Of a DNA stretch of 64,000 bases, positions 45,353 to 54,054 are shown piece by piece. The position numbers and the translations under genes were made by a program. Positions within the stretch are counted from its first letter, which is position 1. The number at the start of each line of letters is the position of its first letter. This DNA is from Arthrobacter citreus (lineage in GTDB: Bacteria > Bacillota > Bacilli > Bacillales > Bacillaceae_G), in assembly GCA_013200995.1 (NCBI GenBank), contig CP053688.1, positions 868,001 through 932,000 on the forward strand, read 5' to 3'. The notes beneath the pieces are model-generated. The model saw only the letters and a list, made by a program, of their open reading frames with translations, was not told where the DNA came from and did not search any database.

Positions 45353-46213
45353 TTAGTTTCCAGCTTTTTTTGTTGCTTTTTTTCTAGAATTTGATTTCCT
45401 TTTTCCTGTTTTTCTTAGCTCTTTAAAGAATTCGTCTAGTTCTTGATTGAACTTATCTGTTTCTTCTAAGAATAAGAGATGACTACTATTATAAAATGGA
45501 ACGAATTTAGAACCTTTAATTCTTGATTGGATAAATTCACCAGCCTCTAATGGAAAGAATCCATGGCTGCCGAAGCAAATTAACGTAGGTATATCTACGT
45601 TACAAAGTGTATCACGATAATCTACTGCAGTTTGATTAAAGACTATTGTGCTTGCAATTGCTGCAGGTAACTTATTCATTTCCTTTAAAATCCATTTATG
45701 CTCCTTTGGATTAGGTTGATCCATAAACATACCATATATAAAATCGCTATTAAATTGGTTTTGATCTTCTTGAATCGATTGCATGACATTTTTTAATATC
45801 GTAAAATCAAATGCTCCAAACTCCCAATCCGGCCAAATATAATCAGATGCAGATTGATCAACTACTGTTAAAGCTTTAATATTTTTAGTTCCAAATTGAT
45901 TCACATAATCCCACAACACAAAAGCACCCATTGACCAGCCTACTAATATTACATCTTTTAAATCTAATTTTTCGATAAAGCATTTTAAATCTTTAGCATA
46001 CTGTGCAACTGTATGACCATATTGTACTTTTGAAGATTTTCCATGTGCTCTTAAATCTAATGTAATAACTCGATAATTTTTACTAAAATACGGTACTTGT
46101 TTATGAAAGAACTTACTACTCATCATAACTCCGTGAACAAATAGGACAGTTTGACCTTCTCCATGATCTTCATAATAGAGCTTTGTGTGTGAATCAAGTT
46201 CAACATATGCCAA
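45353..46213 (-). CDS. Alpha/beta hydrolase with unusual acid position and basic tail
   Basis: A 286-residue alpha/beta hydrolase: oxyanion HGVMM, nucleophile elbow GWSMG (Ser94) and C-terminal His in NSSHLLFLEE. The expected acidic residue after strand beta7 (usual GxxD) reads CFGSHGFFP, so the catalytic Asp seems missing or replaced by a nearby Glu. The last 20 residues are Lys/Arg/Ser-rich. The start is TTG at 46213 with GGGGGCG upstream on the minus strand; no ATG is in frame nearby. Substrate unknown. Confidence 0.8.
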   Translation of the reverse strand: MAYVELDSHTKLYYEDHGEGQTVLFVHGVMMSSKFFHKQVPYFSKNYRVITLDLRAHGKSSKVQYGHTVAQYAKDLKCFIEKLDLKDVILVGWSMGAFVLWDYVNQFGTKNIKALTVVDQSASDYIWPDWEFGAFDFTILKNVMQSIQEDQNQFNSDFIYGMFMDQPNPKEHKWILKEMNKLPAAIASTIVFNQTAVDYRDTLCNVDIPTLICFGSHGFFPLEAGEFIQSRIKGSKFVPFYNSSHLLFLEETDKFNQELDEFFKELRKTGKRKSNSRKKATKKAGN

Positions 46214-46579
46214 TTAAATCGCCCCCATTGGCTTATAGATTAGTTTCTTTCTTATATTATTTCTTTCAAGAAAAATTCATGACAAAGCCGACTTCTTTAT
46301 ATATAGCTGTTTTGAAAAAATATACAGATTCATTAAAAAAAGAGTAGTAGTTATTAAAAAAATCTATTGCAAAGTTTGACGATTTAAATTTGGAAAAAAT
46401 AGAAAATATGATAAAATTCAGATAAATAATAAATCGAAATACATAAAACTGTCTAGGATGTGAAATAGAGATCAATGTATTTTTTATTCTGTTGATCTGT
46501 TCTTTTCTTTTCATGTAAGTTAGGCGTCTATGAAAAAACATCGAAATCTATTATTAATACTTAAAAAGGAGAGAAATAG
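46214..46579. other. Non-coding gap
   Basis: AT-rich intergenic region between two divergent hydrolase genes. A minus-strand frame of about 90 codons here has no RBS and a composition unlike coding sequence. Promoters for both genes must lie here but none stands out. Confidence 0.4.
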
Positions 46580-47458
46580 ATGACTGTAAAAGAAGGATTT
46601 ATTGAAGTAATTGGTGGGAAAGTATGGTATCAGATTCATAACATGGATTCTAAAAATACACCTGTAATTGTTTTACATGGTGGGCCTGGTTCATCGCATT
46701 ATTCAATGCAAGGTCTAGATATATTAGCAGAAGATCGCCCAGTTATTTTTTATGACCAGTTAGGCTGTGGAAAATCTGAGCGTCCAACAGACACTTCATT
46801 ATGGAATATAGATAGATTTGTGGAAGAATTAGGGCAAATCCGGGAAGGACTTTCACTTGATGAGTTTCATATTCTCGGCCATTCATGGGGAACGACTTTA
46901 GCTGCAGCTTATTATTTATCGAGACCAGAAGGAGTCAAGAGCATAGTCTTTTCAAGTCCTTGCTTAAGTGCGCCATTATGGGCGGAAGATCAGGATCGTA
47001 ATCGAAAGCTACTTCCACTTGAGGTACAAGAAACTTTAAAAAGCTGTGAAGAGAATGGAACAACAGAATCAGAAGAATACAAGGAAGCAACTTCCATTTT
47101 TAATAAGCATTTTGTTTGCAGATTAGACCCATATCCAGAATTTCTAAAAGAGGGTAGACATTACAGAAATTCAGAAGTTTACAATATAATGTGGGGGCCA
47201 TCAGAGTTTCATGTAACTGGAAACTTAAAGAGTTTTGACTGTACTTCACAATTACAAGACATACATGTACCAACAATGTATACTTGTGGACGATTTGATG
47301 AAGCAACTCCTGAATCTACAAAATACTTCAGTACACTAACTCCAAATGCTAAGTTTCACGTATTTGAGAAGAGTGCACATATGCCATATGTTGAAGAACA
47401 AGATGAATATGTTAAAGTGATTAGTAGTTTTTTCAATGAAGTAGACTTAGAAAACTAA
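46580..47458 (+). CDS. Proline iminopeptidase-family hydrolase (S33)
   Basis: A 292-residue alpha/beta hydrolase of the prolyl aminopeptidase type. HGGPGSS (oxyanion motif typical of S33), DQLGCGKSE, nucleophile GHSWG (Ser102), acid in GRFDEATPE and His in SAHMPYVEE. It should release N-terminal proline or similar residues from small peptides. Cytoplasmic, RBS AAGGAGAG, single gene with its own terminator. Confidence 0.9.
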   Translation: MTVKEGFIEVIGGKVWYQIHNMDSKNTPVIVLHGGPGSSHYSMQGLDILAEDRPVIFYDQLGCGKSERPTDTSLWNIDRFVEELGQIREGLSLDEFHILGHSWGTTLAAAYYLSRPEGVKSIVFSSPCLSAPLWAEDQDRNRKLLPLEVQETLKSCEENGTTESEEYKEATSIFNKHFVCRLDPYPEFLKEGRHYRNSEVYNIMWGPSEFHVTGNLKSFDCTSQLQDIHVPTMYTCGRFDEATPESTKYFSTLTPNAKFHVFEKSAHMPYVEEQDEYVKVISSFFNEVDLEN

Positions 47459-47470
47459 TGAAATATAGAT

Positions 47471-47503
47471 AAAACGCATGGATATTTCACCATGCGTTTT
47501 TAT
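47471..47503 (+). terminator. Terminator of the S33 hydrolase gene
   Basis: AAAACGCATGG pairs with CCATGCGTTTT, followed by TATT. Confidence 0.85.
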
Positions 47504-47622
47504 TATAGGTTCATTTTTTAGAAATCGTTAAGTAATCTTGAAAATTTATTATTATTAGAATTGTCAGAAATATCCAGTCGTAATTTTCCATATATTCATC
47601 ATAGATTTAGAATGATAGTGAA

Positions 47623-48270
47623 TTAACGAACGCGTTGTCGTCTGATCCATTGAGTAGCAACCCATTTTTCTCCACTAATAACAGGGTTACCCGCATGTAG
47701 TGTTAGTTCATTAATCGTTTCATCCTGATAAAAATATTCAAAGTATAAAGCTGTGCCTTTTTTTGCTGTAACCGAATAGTTAAGAGAAGGAAAAATTGTT
47801 TCGCCGCCTTCTTCTACATCATTTAAATAGAGAATAAGCGTACTAATTCTATTATTATTCGTTCGGTTATTGGAAAAGTAATCGAAATGCGGCTTATACT
47901 GTTGCCCAGGTTCATAATGAAGAATTTGTAAAGGTTCTGCATGTTCGATTGGAATATTCATTATTGTTTCGATTCGTTTTTCAACTCGTTTGATCAGTTC
48001 AGTTTCACTTTCATCGAAAAACATGCCACTGCTCGTTCGCATGTCATTTTCTTCGTGAGATAAGCCAATTTTTGACCGTTTCATGCGAAATTTCGCATGG
48101 CTAATTAGCTCATCACATTCATCATCACTTAAAACATTTCCAAGTAAAACGATGAGCGGTTCATCCTGTCGACTAATAATCTCGATATTTCGATCAATCG
48201 TTTGGATGATTGGACCTGAATGAGTAAAAATGGTTTGTTCGGTTTCCTTTAAATTACCTACCTCTAACAT
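47623..48270 (-). CDS. Prolyl 4-hydroxylase-like 2OG-Fe(II) oxygenase
   Basis: A 215-residue enzyme close in plan to the B. anthracis prolyl 4-hydroxylase: Fe ligands His128, Asp130 (PHFD) and His192 (LHAG), 2-oxoglutarate-binding Lys202 (GEKW) and LNDVEEGGETIFP. Such enzymes hydroxylate proline in collagen-like Gly-X-Y sequences or in elongation factor Tu. A giant collagen-like protein with GPT triplets is encoded at 12117, so it is a conceivable substrate. RBS GGGAGA on the minus strand. No operon partner. Confidence 0.9.
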   Translation of the reverse strand: MLEVGNLKETEQTIFTHSGPIIQTIDRNIEIISRQDEPLIVLLGNVLSDDECDELISHAKFRMKRSKIGLSHEENDMRTSSGMFFDESETELIKRVEKRIETIMNIPIEHAEPLQILHYEPGQQYKPHFDYFSNNRTNNNRISTLILYLNDVEEGGETIFPSLNYSVTAKKGTALYFEYFYQDETINELTLHAGNPVISGEKWVATQWIRRQRVR

Positions 48271-48658
48271 TTGTCACATCTCCCTGATTTCATTTGATTC
48301 AAATACGATTCATAATTAAAGTGGTTCATTGCCTAGAGCGAACTCTTCATAATCGGAAGAAAATGATATCCCCATAGCGGTCTTTCGATAAGTAACTGGA
48401 ATCAATGTTTTTTGTAGAAAAAATTTAAGATTTCGACAAAATAATTGTTTTTTTTAAATAAATTCCCTACTGTATTAGGTTTTTCCTGCTAACTATTGAG
48501 TCATTTTAAATAAGATTTTATTAATGGGTTTAATTGATTTTTAATTATTGAAATCTTTATTAGCGGAAAATAACAGATTTTACTAATTATGAAGGATCAT
48601 AGTTTAATGAATAATCTCAGAGTATGTGTATGTAGAAATTTGAAATGCACAATAAAAA
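48271..48658. other. Non-coding gap
   Basis: AT-rich, about 390 bases. A short minus-strand open segment (about 48345-48450) ends just upstream of the P4H gene but has no start with an RBS. Nothing else is supported. Confidence 0.4.
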
Positions 48659-48692
48659 AGGTCAGATAAGAAAATCTATCTTATCTAACCTG
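48659..48692 (-). terminator. Terminator of the acid phosphatase gene
   Basis: On the minus strand GGTTAGATAAGA pairs with TCTTATCTGACC (one G-U), followed by TTTTTT. Confidence 0.85.
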
Positions 48693-48700
48693 ATTCAGTA

Positions 48701-49528
48701 TTATTTCATGGGTTGTAAGGTTTTATAGCGATCTGCTGCTTTTTCATCTTCTGTTTTTGACGGTTTGTATTGATAAATTGCATCTTCCCAATCACCATAC
48801 ATTGGATTTGGAAGTTGTATATATTTAATTCCTAAATCTTTAGCGATTTTATCAACATTTTCTTTTCTAGTTTTTAAATCCGCTTTATAAAAAATATCAG
48901 ATAAATCATTTGAATTATCTCCGATTAACATAACAATATCATGAGTTTTTGCAATTTCTGCCTGTCTTGGACCTTTTTGGGCAGTATCAGTTTTAAAGTA
49001 CAAATGTTTATTATCGACGTTAGGTAAGTTATGTAATTTCATATTTCTTATTGTGTCATTGCGTGTTTTTTCTGGCCGATTTGTAAGATAAAAAATATCA
49101 ACATTCATTTTTTTTGCAGTTAATAAAAAGTCTTTGGCACCTGGTATTAACTCAGCTTTTGCTAGGTGGATCCACTCATCCCATCCTTGGGGGTAAGAAG
49201 TATTATTTTTAATTGACCAGGCAGTATCAGGGGAGTTATCGAGTACAGTCTCATCAATGTCTAAAACGACAGCAGCAGGTTTAGCATTATTATTTAATTT
49301 ATCACTTGCTTTCCTTTTAACCATTGTCTCGGCAAGTTCTTCTTTTGCTTGATTATAAATTTGAATTTGCAATGCCTTATTTTCAGCAGAGGTCTGAAAC
49401 CAATTTGTGGACATAACATTATGCTCTTGTGTGCTTCGTTCAAATTCAGCTTTACTAAAACTAATACCTGCCAAAGAGCCAATTACAAATGCAGATAGGA
49501 TCGAAATGGTAATTAAACTTTTTTTCAT
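48701..49528 (-). CDS. 5'-nucleotidase/acid phosphatase, e(P4) (HAD) family
   Basis: A 275-residue exported phosphatase of the class C acid phosphatase group. HAD motif I is DIDET (nucleophile Asp90, Asp92), motif II YLTNRP, motif III/IV GDNSNDLSD. The N-terminal hydrophobic segment (about 5-24) is an export signal, but there is no lipobox cysteine, unlike the e(P4) lipoproteins, so it is secreted or anchored by the uncleaved signal. It would dephosphorylate nucleotides or similar esters outside the membrane. Confidence 0.9.
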   Translation of the reverse strand: MKKSLITISILSAFVIGSLAGISFSKAEFERSTQEHNVMSTNWFQTSAENKALQIQIYNQAKEELAETMVKRKASDKLNNNAKPAAVVLDIDETVLDNSPDTAWSIKNNTSYPQGWDEWIHLAKAELIPGAKDFLLTAKKMNVDIFYLTNRPEKTRNDTIRNMKLHNLPNVDNKHLYFKTDTAQKGPRQAEIAKTHDIVMLIGDNSNDLSDIFYKADLKTRKENVDKIAKDLGIKYIQLPNPMYGDWEDAIYQYKPSKTEDEKAADRYKTLQPMK

Positions 49529-49761
49529 TTTATATTATCCTTTCATATTTACGTAATAAATAAGGGTGACTTATTAAATTAGAAAAATTACTTATCAAAG
49601 TTGGTATTACCAAAAGAAAGAATAATATGCGTTCTTCTTTTGGAAATTTCAATTACCGTAATAATTTATTTTTCTGAATATAATGAAAAAAATGATATGA
49701 TATAAGGTGATGAGTTTTTACTAAAGAATCGAATTATTGTAGATATTCAAGGAGGTAAATA

Positions 49762-50226
49762 ATGAATATACGTTTAGAAATCGTAACAAGAGAAAATTGG
49801 GAAAAAGCAATTAAACTTGGGGTTTCCAGAAACCAATTAAATTATGTCCCTTCAGTTGCTGTATCACTCGCAAAGATTTATATAAAACCTGATGGTGAAG
49901 ATGTAGAATATATCCCATTTGCAATCTATGATGATCAAAAAATGGTTGGATTTATTATGCATGCCTTTGAAGAGAATACGACGAATAGTTTTTGGATCAA
50001 TGGTTTTTTAATAGATAAAAAACATCAACGTAAAGGCTATGGAAAATTTGCGTTTGCTGAAATGGTAAACTGGATTAAAAATAAACATCCTCAATGCAAT
50101 GAAATTCGATTAACAGTTCATAAAGATAATAAATCAGCGATGAATTTATATAAACAGTACGGATTTAATCCAAACGGAGTCTTTTTTGGAGAAGAAGAGG
50201 TTTGGTATTACTCCGTCAAAAGATAA
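49762..50226 (+). CDS. GNAT-family N-acetyltransferase (SpeG/PaiA-like size)
   Basis: A 154-residue GNAT protein: INGFLIDKKHQRKGYGKFAF carries the Q-R-x-x-G-x-G/A acetyl-CoA loop, followed by NKSAMNLYKQYGFNPNG. Its size and N-terminus suggest a spermidine/diamine acetyltransferase type, though the acceptor cannot be fixed by reading. RBS CAAGGAGGT. The broken hydrolase gene follows 37 bases after its stop. Confidence 0.88.
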   Translation: MNIRLEIVTRENWEKAIKLGVSRNQLNYVPSVAVSLAKIYIKPDGEDVEYIPFAIYDDQKMVGFIMHAFEENTTNSFWINGFLIDKKHQRKGYGKFAFAEMVNWIKNKHPQCNEIRLTVHKDNKSAMNLYKQYGFNPNGVFFGEEEVWYYSVKR

Positions 50227-50263
50227 CTGCATGATTGTAAATCAAAAAGTAGAGGTATTTTAT

Positions 50264-51122
50264 ATGGAGAAATGGGAACGAAAGCTTATTAACACTAAAA
50301 GAGGGGTTTTTGAAGTATTTAGCAAAGGTGAAGGCGAACCATTATGTGTAACTCACCATTATTCTGAGTTTAATGATTCAGGAGATTATTTTGCAAATTC
50401 TTTTACTAAATTATTTAAAGTATACTTAATAAATTTACGAGAAACAGGTAATTCAGAAAAAGCACATTTTCCACATGAATTAAGTATGTTGGAAACAATT
50501 TTTGATTTAGAAGAAATTAGGGAATCACTAGGCTATACTTCCTGGAGTTTTGCTGGACATTCTACTGGTGGGATGCTTGGAATTATTTATGGAATTTATT
50601 TCTCAAACTCATTAACAACTAATATGATTGTTGGTGCTGCAGCGAGAGACTATGCAACGTTTTCAAAAGACTGTATTTATAACAAAGCTCATCCTAGGTA
50701 TAGTAAAATGCAAGAGCTCATTGAAAAACTAAAAGGCAGTGAACTATCTAATGAAGAAAGAGTAAATCTTTCGATTGAGCGGACAAAATTATCTTTACAT
50801 AAACCAGAACGATACAATGAATATTTCAATCTACCAATCTCTAAAAAAATGTGTTCAATTCGCTTAAATTACTTTAATACGGAATATCAAATATATGATG
50901 TCACAAAAAAAACTTTCACTAATTAGCTGTCCGACTTTAATCATTTGTGGAAAGTATGATGTACAATGTCCAATTGAATACTCGGAAGAAATAGCTGAAG
51001 GAATTAAAAATTCTAGATTCGTTCTATTTAATGAAAGTAATCATTATCCATTTTTAGAAGAGAAGGAAAAGTTTTTAAATGAAGTAAAACTTTTTACTAA
51101 AAAAGTCTCAACATTAAGTTAA
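50264..51122 (+). pseudogene. Frameshifted alpha/beta hydrolase
   Basis: Frame one (50264-50926) encodes the N-terminal three quarters, with nucleophile GHSTGG. It ends shortly after a run of eight A (50904-50911). A second frame continues with ISCPTLIICGKYDVQCPIEY (catalytic Asp) and ESNHYPFLEE (catalytic His) to 51122. Deleting one A would join the two into an intact protein of about 285 residues. The first frame alone lacks Asp and His and would be inactive. This is a sequencing error, a pseudogene, or slippage on the A run. Confidence 0.85.
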
Positions 51123-51286
51123 TTTTGTAGAGCTGAAAATAGAAATCACAGATCAATGATATTTATCTTAAATAGTTGATCTACTAAATAGATTGATTTT
51201 ATTAACTAAATGACACGATCGGATAAGAAAGAATTCATCTAACTTGAATACCTTTTAAATTAGAGAAATCTTCAGGGGGAAAAAAG

Positions 51287-51551
51287 ATGGAGTATTTATT
51301 CATCGGTTTGTTATTCATAATTTTTATGCTTAGTATTACTAATAGGTTAAACGCACTAGAAAAGCGATTGAAGTATATAAGCAGAAAGTTAGACCAGGTC
51401 GCTGCTCAAGTTAAAGTGCCTAAAACACCCAATAAATGATGAATTGCGTAAACTTAAACAAGATGGTGAGATAATTAAAGCAGTTAGAGAAGCTATAAAT
51501 GTATTTGGAATGTCATTATCAGAAGCTAAACAGTATGTTGACAGTTTATAA
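51287..51551 (+). pseudogene. Frameshifted small membrane protein with L7/L12-like C-terminal domain
   Basis: ATG 51287 (RBS CAGGGGGA) opens a 50-codon frame: one transmembrane helix (about 3-19) and a coiled segment, ending at 51439 after QVKVPKTPNK. A different frame continues as PINDELRKLKQDGEIIKAVR...MSLSEAKQYVDSL to 51551, which resembles the ribosomal L7/L12 C-terminal domain. Deleting one A of the AAAACA near 51424 would give an uninterrupted protein of about 88 residues of a type I recall from other bacilli. Same kind of lesion as in the gene just upstream. Confidence 0.75.
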
Positions 51552-51636
51552 ATAAGATTTTTCAATTATTTTTTGCTTATGTAAAAAACTTATTCTATTA
51601 ATAGATTAATTTGAATTTCTATAAAGAGATTATATA

Positions 51637-51744
51637 GTGCATAAACCTATAATTACTAAAGTTTTACTTAACTTAATTGCTGGTATATTAGTGAGCGATG
51701 AGAAGAAAAACATACAAATAAATAAATTACTAAAATGCAGTTAG
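51637..51744 (+). CDS. Possible 35-residue peptide
   Basis: A GTG frame (MHKPIITKVLLNLIAGILV...) ends at TAG 51744. The RBS is weak (AGAGAT). Hydrophobic middle. It may be a remnant or chance. Confidence 0.2.
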   Translation: MHKPIITKVLLNLIAGILVSDEKKNIQINKLLKCS

Positions 51745-51754
51745 GAGTTTTATT

Positions 51755-52378
51755 TTGCTAACAATCTATTTAACAAGACATGGTGAAACAGAGTGGAATA
51801 TTGAAAATCGACTCCAAGGTTCAAAGGACTCCAATCTTACTTCCAATGGGATTAGAGATGCAAAATTATTAGGTAAAGAGCTATCAGAAGTAAAGTTTAG
51901 TAAAATTTACACAAGTTCGAGCAAACGTGCAGTAACAACAGCAAATATTTTAACGAGTGACCGATCTATCCAACTTTTTCAAGAGGATGATTTGAAAGAA
52001 ATTAATTTCGGTGATTGGGAAGGGAAAACGAATATAGAAATAAATGAGCAATTTAAAAATGAGTTTGAATCGCTATGGAGTTCTCCTCATTTGTATGACC
52101 ATGCTCCACATCGAGGTGAAAGTTTAGAAGACTTAAGAAACAGAGTGGGGGATGTTATTCAAAAGATAGTCAACTCAAATGAGGAAGGAAACGTTTTAAT
52201 CGTTACTCACGCTGTTGTATTAGCTACGATTGTAGCTTATTTAAAACAATCACCAACTGAAAAATTATGGGATATACCTTATGTACATGGAACAAGTTTA
52301 ACGATTATACATGTTAATCAAGATAAGAATATAGAGTTCAAATTACTTTGTGATACAAGCCATTTAGAGAAAATTTAA
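51755..52378 (+). CDS. Histidine phosphatase (phosphoglycerate mutase-like)
   Basis: A 207-residue member of the histidine phosphatase superfamily. TRHGETEWN holds the phospho-acceptor His and Arg, further arginines in SSSKRA, the acid Glu in FGDWEGK and the second His in VTHAVV. Related proteins include PhoE and CobC phosphatases; the substrate is not determined. TTG start with TTAGGAG 7 bases upstream. It is convergent with the membrane protein at 52946, and a repeat element separates the two. Confidence 0.88.
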   Translation: MLTIYLTRHGETEWNIENRLQGSKDSNLTSNGIRDAKLLGKELSEVKFSKIYTSSSKRAVTTANILTSDRSIQLFQEDDLKEINFGDWEGKTNIEINEQFKNEFESLWSSPHLYDHAPHRGESLEDLRNRVGDVIQKIVNSNEEGNVLIVTHAVVLATIVAYLKQSPTEKLWDIPYVHGTSLTIIHVNQDKNIEFKLLCDTSHLEKI

Positions 52379-52390
52379 TATGAAAAATGT

Positions 52391-52421
52391 GAAGCCTACC
52401 TATTATTGAAGGTAGGTTTTT
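52391..52421. terminator. Terminator copy 1 at repeat element A
   Basis: GCCTACC (52394-52400) pairs with GGTAGG (52411-52416), then TTTTT. It serves the histidine phosphatase gene. It is a near-duplicate (4 differences in 31 bases) of the hairpin at 52911-52942. Confidence 0.85.
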
Positions 52422-52910
52422 AAAGTTTTAAAATATAAAATTGTCAATAGTTAAAATGTAACTAAATGATTTGTTTGAAGGCAAATTTCTGTTAATGATG
52501 TTTTTAATTTGTTTAAGAATTCCAACAAACTTTTGTAATGACTCTTTTTCAGAATATACTTACCTAAGATGCTAATTGTTTAAAGAATTCATTTATTAGT
52601 TTATAAACAGGAAATTTAAGTATATTAGCAAAATAGCGGAACATTTAATTTCTATTTTTTCTAACTAAAGGGGATTAAAAAGGTTTTTACTACACACTTT
52701 TTAAAATTGAAGTAGTTGATTGGAACGGAGGGGTTCTCGACTCCTATGGGAGATGCGGGAAGGCTGAGACCCCGCAGGCGCACGCCGAGGAGGCTCAAGA
52801 ATCTCGCCCCATGGAAAGCGAGAATCCTGTAGTGGAAAACAACCACATACTGCTTCCTTTACATTGAAAATATAGTTAATTAAGTGACAAGTTCTATTTA
52901 CAACAGCGCG
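52422..52910 (+). mobile_element. ~490-bp repeat element, copy A
   Basis: Aligns along its whole length, in opposite orientation, with 58299-58784. Landmarks (A/B): CCAACAAACTTTT 52522-52534/58674-58686, GTTGATTGGAACGGA 52715-52729/58474-58488, TGCTTCCTTTA 52851-52861/58345-58355. The GC-rich core 52715-52866 is highly conserved and can fold (CTCC/GGAG, TCTCGC/GCGAGA). No convincing ORF, so it would be non-autonomous. Duplicated terminator hairpins flank it directly. Confidence 0.8.
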
Positions 52911-52942
52911 GAAGCCTACCTTTTATTAAAGGTAGGCTTTGT
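52911..52942. terminator. Terminator copy 2 at repeat element A
   Basis: AAGCCTACC pairs with GGTAGGCTT. Serves the minus-strand gene ending at 52946. Near-identical in sequence to the hairpin at 52391. Confidence 0.85.
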
Positions 52943-52945
52943 TGT

Positions 52946-53410
52946 TTAAATAGATTGAGCAGATTTTTCGTTTTCATTAAATTTACTTATTTCTTGATCA
53001 ATCACTTTAATAAGTAAAATCGTGATTAAAACAAAAACAACATCTATAAAATAGATTAATATATTTAAATATGTTTCCTGAAGCATAATTCCAAGCATTG
53101 CTCCCATCATTCCACCCATTATACCTGCTGTTATACCTTCTAATACAGCCATTAAAGATAATGGTTTTCCCGTTAAATACCCTATTAAAATTCCAACACA
53201 TATTGAAATAATTGTAGGAATCGTTAAATCTGTATCACGGTATAAAATCCCACAAATCGTTCCAATTGTTACACTTGTCATCATTGAATTAGTCATACTA
53301 ATCATCTTCCCGGTAGTACAAGAAAGTCTATTCTTTTTTCTATTTGCAATTATGATCACATATGATGAAAGTAGAGCAGTTAAAGCAATACTAGACCATT
53401 CTAACAACAT
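52946..53410 (-). CDS. Glycine-zipper membrane protein
   Basis: A 154-residue integral membrane protein with four predicted helices (about 5-22, 45-60, 65-82, 115-138) and a loop rich in glycine/methionine (GITAGIMGGMMGAMLG) typical of tightly packed helices. No family name is certain. It is divergent from the YtkA/FixH-like lipoprotein gene and near a cupredoxin gene, so a role in copper or respiratory-complex maturation is possible but inferred. RBS GAGGAG on the minus strand. Confidence 0.7.
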   Translation of the reverse strand: MLLEWSSIALTALLSSYVIIIANRKKNRLSCTTGKMISMTNSMMTSVTIGTICGILYRDTDLTIPTIISICVGILIGYLTGKPLSLMAVLEGITAGIMGGMMGAMLGIMLQETYLNILIYFIDVVFVLITILLIKVIDQEISKFNENEKSAQSI

Positions 53411-53598
53411 GTAGTTTACTCCTCTCTAGGATGGTTTCTAAGATGATTTAGCTTTAATAAATAGTTAAACGTTCAATTATATGTTGTAAAAGGCTATTTG
53501 TATGAGTGAGTTTAATAGAAAATTATTTATTAAAGTTTCATCAAATCATTTAGTAATGGAAGCTAATGGAAATTTTTAAATAATAAGGAGTGCTTTTA

Positions 53599-53979
53599 AT
53601 GAAGAGAATTTATTACATATTTATATTATTAATTTGTAGTGTGTTAATTTTTTCTAGTTGTAGCAAAAATACAGAATTAAAATCAAATCCCTTTTTAGAT
53701 AAAATTCAATTAACAATGAATGAAAAAAAATCAAGTAAAAACAAGCAAACCCATGTTTATCAAGTAAATTTAGTGAATTCAGGCGGGAAAGAAATAGATG
53801 TGGATTCAGTTCATTTTAAAATGGAAATGAAAAGTATGAATCATCACGTTGAGGCAAGTATGAAGAAAATAACTAATGGTGTTTATGAGGTCAGTATAGA
53901 GCTACCAATGGAGGGGACTTGGAGTAAAGAGGTAACATTAATTAAAGGTAAAAACCAGCGTAAAATAAAGATTAAATAA
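53599..53979 (+). CDS. YtkA/FixH-like lipoprotein
   Basis: A 126-residue probable lipoprotein: signal peptide with the cysteine in FSSCSKN (about residue 18-20 from ATG 53599) and a YtkA-like beta domain (HFKMEMKSMNHHVEA...TNGVYEVSIELPMEGTW). Met/His-rich strands of this kind occur in FixH- and copper-related proteins. ATG 53599 is 8 bases after AAGGAG. It is convergent with the cupredoxin gene at 54055 and divergent from a membrane protein. Confidence 0.8.
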   Translation: MKRIYYIFILLICSVLIFSSCSKNTELKSNPFLDKIQLTMNEKKSSKNKQTHVYQVNLVNSGGKEIDVDSVHFKMEMKSMNHHVEASMKKITNGVYEVSIELPMEGTWSKEVTLIKGKNQRKIKIK

Positions 53980-53981
53980 AG

Positions 53982-54022
53982 TAAAAAGATAGTAAATTAG
54001 TAAATAATTTACTATCTTTTTT
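53982..54022. terminator. Bidirectional terminator
   Basis: AAAGATAGTAAAT pairs with ATTTACTATCTTT, with A and T runs at both ends, between convergent genes. Confidence 0.85.
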
Positions 54023-54054
54023 GAGTTGTGAACACCCTAAAATTTGTCTTTAAT

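Noticed and set aside
46266..46541. 91-codon minus-strand frame
   Set aside because: AT-rich low-complexity translation, no RBS, lies in the divergent promoter region.
48345..48450. Short minus-strand gene upstream of the P4H gene
   Set aside because: The segment is open and reads like protein near its end, but no start codon with a ribosome site and no family match was seen.
52661..52846. Minus-strand 61-codon frame inside repeat element A
   Set aside because: It lies across the GC-rich core and is not preserved in copy B, which has length changes out of frame. Treated as chance.
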